This document shows positions 6,740 through 10,062 of a stretch of DNA of 10,062 bases, piece by piece (the stretch's first letter is position 1; the number at the start of each line of letters is the position of its first letter). Source of the stretch: Carex sylvatica (taxonomy: Eukaryota > Streptophyta > Magnoliopsida > Poales > Cyperaceae); the NCBI GenBank assembly GCA_964058845.1, contig CAXKVR010000762.1, forward strand, positions 1 to 10,062, in the 5' to 3' direction. Under the pieces are notes generated by a model. It was given only the letters and a program-made list of their open reading frames with translations, did not search any database and was not told the DNA's origin. The translations under genes were made by a program, and so were the position numbers.

Positions 6740-6934
6740 CTATCTGTAAACCATCTTTAAAAGTTCGATATTACTTTCAATACCAGTATTTGCGGGCTTT
6801 TGTTTTCCTCTATGAAAATTCTTCTGCAACGCTTTCTCCAAATGACGAAGCAAATATGATATGCAGTTCCTTATTTCCCTGTGTTGTGACTTGTGAGTTA
6901 TAGCTTCCTGATATCTACCACTGATGAAGAGTTG
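6740..6934 (-). pseudogene. Protein-like open stretch, possible terminal exon or gene relic
   Basis: On the minus strand, 64 sense codons run from after a stop at 6935-6937 to the stop TAG at 6740-6742. The middle reads RNCISYLLRHLEKALQKNF, an amphipathic helix-like stretch, followed by a basic, turn-rich GKQKP segment and the end IELLKMVYR. The codons look more protein-like than other open frames here, but there is no start codon. A plausible splice acceptor (CTCTTCATCAG) ends at 6921 and a plausible donor (ACTG then GTATTG) lies inside. I recognise no family. It could be a terminal exon of a minus-strand gene, a fragment carried by a transposon, or a decayed relic. An alternative frame also gives plausible residues but contains a stop. 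Confidence 0.25.
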
Positions 6935-6942
6935 TCATACTT

Positions 6943-7609
6943 GTAAAGCCATTATTACATGCAGCTCGAATCTTATTTTTCATGAGGGAGATTTTAAAAG
7001 GAATGTAACACACGGCCTTTTTCAAAAGGTCAAAATTCTAGTACCACTAAGTAAATTTTCTAATAGAGAGCATTTTGAACGGTTAAAATTGACTATTTAT
7101 AATTTAAAAATAAAAATATATATTCATAATATGGATCGATGTCCACTACACATAATACCTTAGCTAGCCTCACTTCCTTCTCATAGTCACATAAGAATAT
7201 AAAATAATAATTAGAAAACAAAAGGGATTTAAAGATCACAAGTAACTCTAATAACTTTATATATACAAATTAGCGTGTTTAGGTAGAATTAACATCCTTT
7301 TAGTTTGGCAAAATTAGGCACACCTGTCGTACAAATATACGTCTTTTTCTTGTTCCCTAAATCCCTGTATATATAACTGTTTGGTTTCTCGCGTTATCAC
7401 CACTCAATCTTTACCAACATAATAAAGAGTGTTAACTAATCATAATTGTACGTCTAGCTAAGAATTAGGATTACTTTAGAGAGGATTAGATTAGCACACC
7501 TTAACTATTTAAAAGGGAGACGCAAACTTTTATTTATAAAAAAAAAAAGAAGTCGAACTACACCGTTTCCAATGTAATGTTTGACGAGTTATACAATGCG
7601 TACTTAACT
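6943..7609. other. AT-rich stretch with no recognisable gene
   Basis: This stretch contains an 18-base hairpin at 7014-7031 (GGCCTTT...AAAAGGTC) and a TATATATAA stretch at 7368-7376. It also contains a 79-codon plus-strand open frame (6924-7163) with AT-driven composition and no motif. Nothing else is supported. Confidence 0.5.
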
Positions 7610-8034
7610 ATTATAAAAGAGTTTGGCTAGTATAACATGAGTGTCATTTCTACCTATATAACATCAATTCTAAAACCTATCAAATCGACTTCGAACGACT
7701 AATTCAAATCGTTCAAACCAATTTACATTATGTGTGATGCATTTACATACAAATTTTTTATATTTTCGAGTTATTTTAGTATCAAATCAAGCGGTAAAAA
7801 TATTGAAAAATTAATGTATTAAAATTAACTTAAAAACTCACAAATTTGACCGCTTGACTTAATACTAAATAAATTCGGAAAGTTTTAAATTTTGCATGTA
7901 AACGCACAACTAATGAAGTAGATCAGTTTGAACAGTTTGGATTTACCGTTTGAAGTCGATTTGATAGGTTTTAAAGTTAGTGTTATATATGTTGAAATGA
8001 CACTAATGTTATACTAGCCAAACTCATTATAAAA
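7610..8034. mobile_element. 407-bp fold-back MITE with perfect 9-bp target duplication
   Basis: The element spans 7619-8025. Both ends read GAGTTTGGCTAGTATAACA in inverted orientation, with long arms of about 187-189 bp (about 7619-7805 and 7837-8025) around an AT-rich loop of some 30 bases. Arm identity is lower than in the fold-back at 4800, roughly three in four by eye, so it is probably older. ATTATAAAA flanks it exactly at 7610-7618 and 8026-8034. Fold-back structure plus a 9-bp duplication points to Mutator-like mobilisation. It carries no coding sequence. Confidence 0.9.
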
Positions 8035-8340
8035 TACACATTTATCAGTAAAAAATATACATTCATCAATTGTAAAATGTATGTTTTCCTATTTCAGGTA
8101 AACACAATGTGAATAGTATTACCTTATTTTTTACCAAGTTAGAATGCACGTTGACAATTAATAATTGTCATGAACTTAATATGTTGATAATTGTAAAATA
8201 CACATTTCATTGATCAACGGAAAAAAAAAGGAAAAAATAGATCTAGAGTTTCCACTGTTTTTTTTCTTTTTGTTCTGACCTGACTCACTCCGAAAATAGT
8301 AATTTACTCCGCTATAATTTCTACTTTTCGCCGTTGTCGC
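8035..8340. other. AT-rich spacer with a perfect palindrome
   Basis: TGACAATTA-A-TAATTGTCA at 8152-8170 is a perfect palindrome with 9-bp arms. TAAAATACACATTT occurs twice (about 8029 and 8195), the first copy touching the target duplication of the neighbouring MITE. No gene is seen. Confidence 0.5.
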
Positions 8341-8352
8341 TCCACTTTTTCG

Positions 8353-8452
8353 TCTCTAAACCTTAGACTGTCGTCTCTAACTCTAGATTTGTCTCTAAAT
8401 CCAAAACCCGTCATTATCTTTATCTCTAAACCAGTTACATCAAATCTCTAAG
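8353..8452. repeat. Degenerate interspersed TCTCTAAA repeat
   Basis: TCTCTAAA or a one-base variant occurs at 8353, 8374, 8392, 8423 and about 8445, often followed by CC or TCC, at spacings of 18-31 bases. It superficially resembles degenerate plant telomere repeat (CCCTAAA), but the consistent TCTCTAAA form and irregular spacing argue against true telomeric origin. Confidence 0.5.
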
Positions 8453-8501
8453 CAGGGTTGGGAGAAGCTGCAGATTGCATTGGCCTCCCCCATCCTTTTC
8501 C

Positions 8502-8533
8502 AAAAAGAAAAAGAAAAAAGAAAAAAAGAGAAG
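8502..8533. repeat. Polypurine A/G tract
   Basis: Thirty-two A or G residues composed of loosely repeated AAAAAG blocks. Just left of it is a small GC-richer island (8452-8500, including GGTTGGGAGAAGCTGCAG and GGCCTCCCCCATCC) that stands out from its surroundings. I see no frame in that island long enough to call. Confidence 0.7.
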
Positions 8534-8715
8534 TAACTAATTTAAGATGCCTCATTCTTCCTGATGCTTGCTAGCCGATGTAGCATAGAACAATTAAGAA
8601 GATGAGAGAGGAGATTGGTGACTATTTAAGTCGGTTTGTTAGATGTTGTGTTGGGTTGTGTTGTTAGATGATTTAGATAATGTGATGTGTAGACTTGAAT
8701 ATGATGATATTGTAG

Positions 8716-8825
8716 TAGGGGTGAAATGATTGATGCAGTTTTATTTTATTTAATAAAAATTATACTGCGCAACCGCAATGAAGGTTTAAAAAAAGATGTA
8801 AGGTGACTTCAATACTTCATCCCTA
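8716..8825. mobile_element. Possible 110-bp mini-element with TAGGGRTGAA ends
   Basis: The left end TAGGGGTGAA and the inverted right end TAGGGATGAA match at nine of ten bases. Inside, GCAGTTTTATTTTATT and ATAAAAATTATACTGC form an imperfect hairpin (about 8735-8769), followed by GCGCAACCGCAATGAAG. Short elements with a TAG/TAA-like target and GGG ends exist in Tourist/Harbinger-type families, but the ends are too short for a firm call, and the right boundary could be coincidental. Confidence 0.3.
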
Positions 8826-9871
8826 ATCACTAATTATAATTAAAGAAAACATTGTATTTCATTAAAATATACTATTCTATAAAACAATATTATAAAATGC
8901 GAAGTTAAATTTTATTTTATTTAAAATATTTTATATTTTTTGAGAAAATAAAAAATCAGAATTTTAAAAATATTAAAACATGTACAATTAAGGAAAAGGA
9001 GAAAAGTGAAGAAAGATGAAAATTTTAAGTTAGTGCGACCCAGAAGAATGAGAGGTCAGAATATTTTGTTTGAACTTCTGTAAAAAGAAAATAATTTATA
9101 AAAAAAATCGGTTTTGTTCTGTCCGAGATACTTGAAATATTTCACCCAATATAGACTCCAGTTGTAATATTTATTTCACAAAATAGAATAATTCTTGTTG
9201 ACCACGTGCATACCCTAAATCTCTAAATGAAGTTTTGGTCGGGTTACAATGAATAGCAATAAATGCAGAAAGCAGCATGAAATGGTTTAGAACATAGTGA
9301 ATATAAATTTCACTAGTACTGAATTAAGAAATTTTCTAGAATCTTCTCCACATAACCGGGAATATGTTTTATATATAACCGTTGCTATCAGCTGCACTTT
9401 CACACCTGTTTGCTTTCAGAAAGGATCTCTCAAATAAGCGACAACCAATTTTACAGAATAGTGACAGCTAATTATATCATACTATTCCTAATGCTATTTC
9501 GTCTGTCGGAATATTTGGTAACAGCATGGATTAAATATGTAAATTCCAGAAACTGTTGTTTGGCATAATGTTGGGCAAATATACTTTTAGACTTAGGTAC
9601 CCAATTAATGAAATGAGGAATCCAAATTTGTAATATGAAATTCTTAATTCTCTGAGTCCACCTTTTGCTCATGATTCTATTATATTAAGCATATATTTAA
9701 GATCTTGTTTGGTAGATCGAAATTGATAATAAAATATAAGCACACAATATTTATGATCATCCTAAGATGACATTTGTTCAAGTGGATTAATTGACAAAAG
9801 AAAATACATCTTCAGAAAATCACAATCAGTAGAAGAAAATTGCACTATAAATTTTAATTTACCAGAAATAA
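8826..9871. other. AT-rich stretch with no recognisable gene
   Basis: About 1 kb with no element ends and no clear gene. A CCACGTGC sequence with a G-box core (9203-9208) and a TATATATAA stretch (9370-9378) lie here but are not joined to any coding sequence. A 66-codon minus-strand frame (9472-9672) is lysine- and isoleucine-rich and unrecognised. If the minus-strand open stretch at 9872-10039 is a real last exon, part of this region could be its 3' untranslated sequence. Confidence 0.45.
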
Positions 9872-10039
9872 TTAGCTCTCCATTGCATTTTTTTCATGAG
9901 GGTTAACATCCCCAAACCGAATATATCCATATCGTCTATATAAATCTTCACAAAATTTGTCAACCCAAAATACGCCAATACCGAACAAATAACAAAATAG
10001 GAAAGAAAACCAGATGCCATAATCCAATTCCTTGAAACA
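9872..10039 (-). pseudogene. Protein-like open stretch, possible partial terminal exon
   Basis: On the minus strand 55 sense codons precede the stop at 9872-9874. An AAG acceptor candidate ends at 10031, which would make the exon begin GAATTGG. The translation has a 17-residue hydrophobic stretch (FSFLFCYLFGIGVFWVD), compatible with one membrane helix, then a charged tail with EDLYRRYGYIRFGDVN. I recognise no family. A second minus-strand frame over the same bases is also open, from about 10044 (GTTAATG, just after a TAG) to a good donor-like CTG/GTAAAT near 9864, so which frame, if either, is real cannot be decided here. The exon would continue a gene lying outside the window to the right. 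Confidence 0.25.
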
Positions 10040-10062
10040 TTAACCTATTAAACTGCCGCCAC

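Noticed and set aside
7360..7410. TATA-like stretch followed by an initiation-like CACCACTCAATC
   Set aside because: TATATA is frequent in DNA this AT-rich, and no open frame follows. There is too little for a promoter call.
9203..9378. G-box (CACGTG) plus downstream TATATATAA as a promoter
   Set aside because: The two sites are about 165 bases apart and no coding sequence follows on the plus strand.
9472..9672. 66-codon minus-strand frame
   Set aside because: Lys/Ile/Phe-rich AT-type composition, no recognised family and no supporting signals. It might lie in untranslated or intron sequence of a neighbouring gene.
1..10062. CRISPR array, bacterial operon, tRNA or rRNA
   Set aside because: There are no evenly spaced identical repeats with unique spacers, no clustered long frames, and no cloverleaf or rRNA-like segments. 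Repeat units here are degenerate and contiguous.

Overview
This window looks like nuclear intergenic DNA from a flowering plant. It is very AT-rich, full of homopolymer runs and microsatellites, and has no long open reading frame, no Shine-Dalgarno-led operons and no tRNA or rRNA that I can see. Almost everything that can be supported is transposon-derived. Species cannot be read from the sequence. The GGCTACTAT-ended fold-back elements remind me of families common in some monocots, but that is unverified recollection.

Layout, left to right. At 72-180 lies a short GC-rich tandem array of palindrome-like units. From 181 to 1137 the DNA is AT-rich with nothing convincing. From 1138 to 1932 there is a roughly 0.8-kb interval bounded by 33-bp terminal inverted repeats; it carries an (AT)11 microsatellite and a probable nested miniature element. 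Directly abutting it is a degenerate terminal-inverted-repeat element (about 1931-2292) containing a striking G20-A-G11 run. At 2968-3192 sits an intact-looking 225-bp MITE with 78-bp arms and a 10-bp target-site duplication.

The middle third (about 3620-6641) is a mosaic. It has a pyrimidine-rich, repeat-laden leader, a 33-codon reading frame with a good start context, a purine-rich tandem block, and then about 2 kb of ORF-less DNA built around a recurring TTTTACAGTAT-like motif. A 422-bp fold-back MITE with a perfect 9-bp target duplication (4791-5230) is inserted in that array. Weak inverted repeats at about 3620 and 6641 suggest, but do not prove, that the whole mosaic is one non-autonomous DNA transposon of about 3 kb, possibly carrying a captured gene fragment.

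The right third holds another fold-back MITE with a perfect 9-bp target duplication (7610-8034), a degenerate TCTCTAAA repeat, a possible 110-bp mini-element, and two minus-strand stretches (6740-6934 and 9872-10039) whose codons look protein-like. These two could be terminal exons or gene relics. I recognise neither family.

Three independent MITE insertions have 9-10 bp target duplications, which is the length typical of Mutator-like (MULE) transposition. The two fold-back ones also share related end sequences. The best reading of the window is a MULE-derived insertion graveyard, with no coherent gene system that I can defend.
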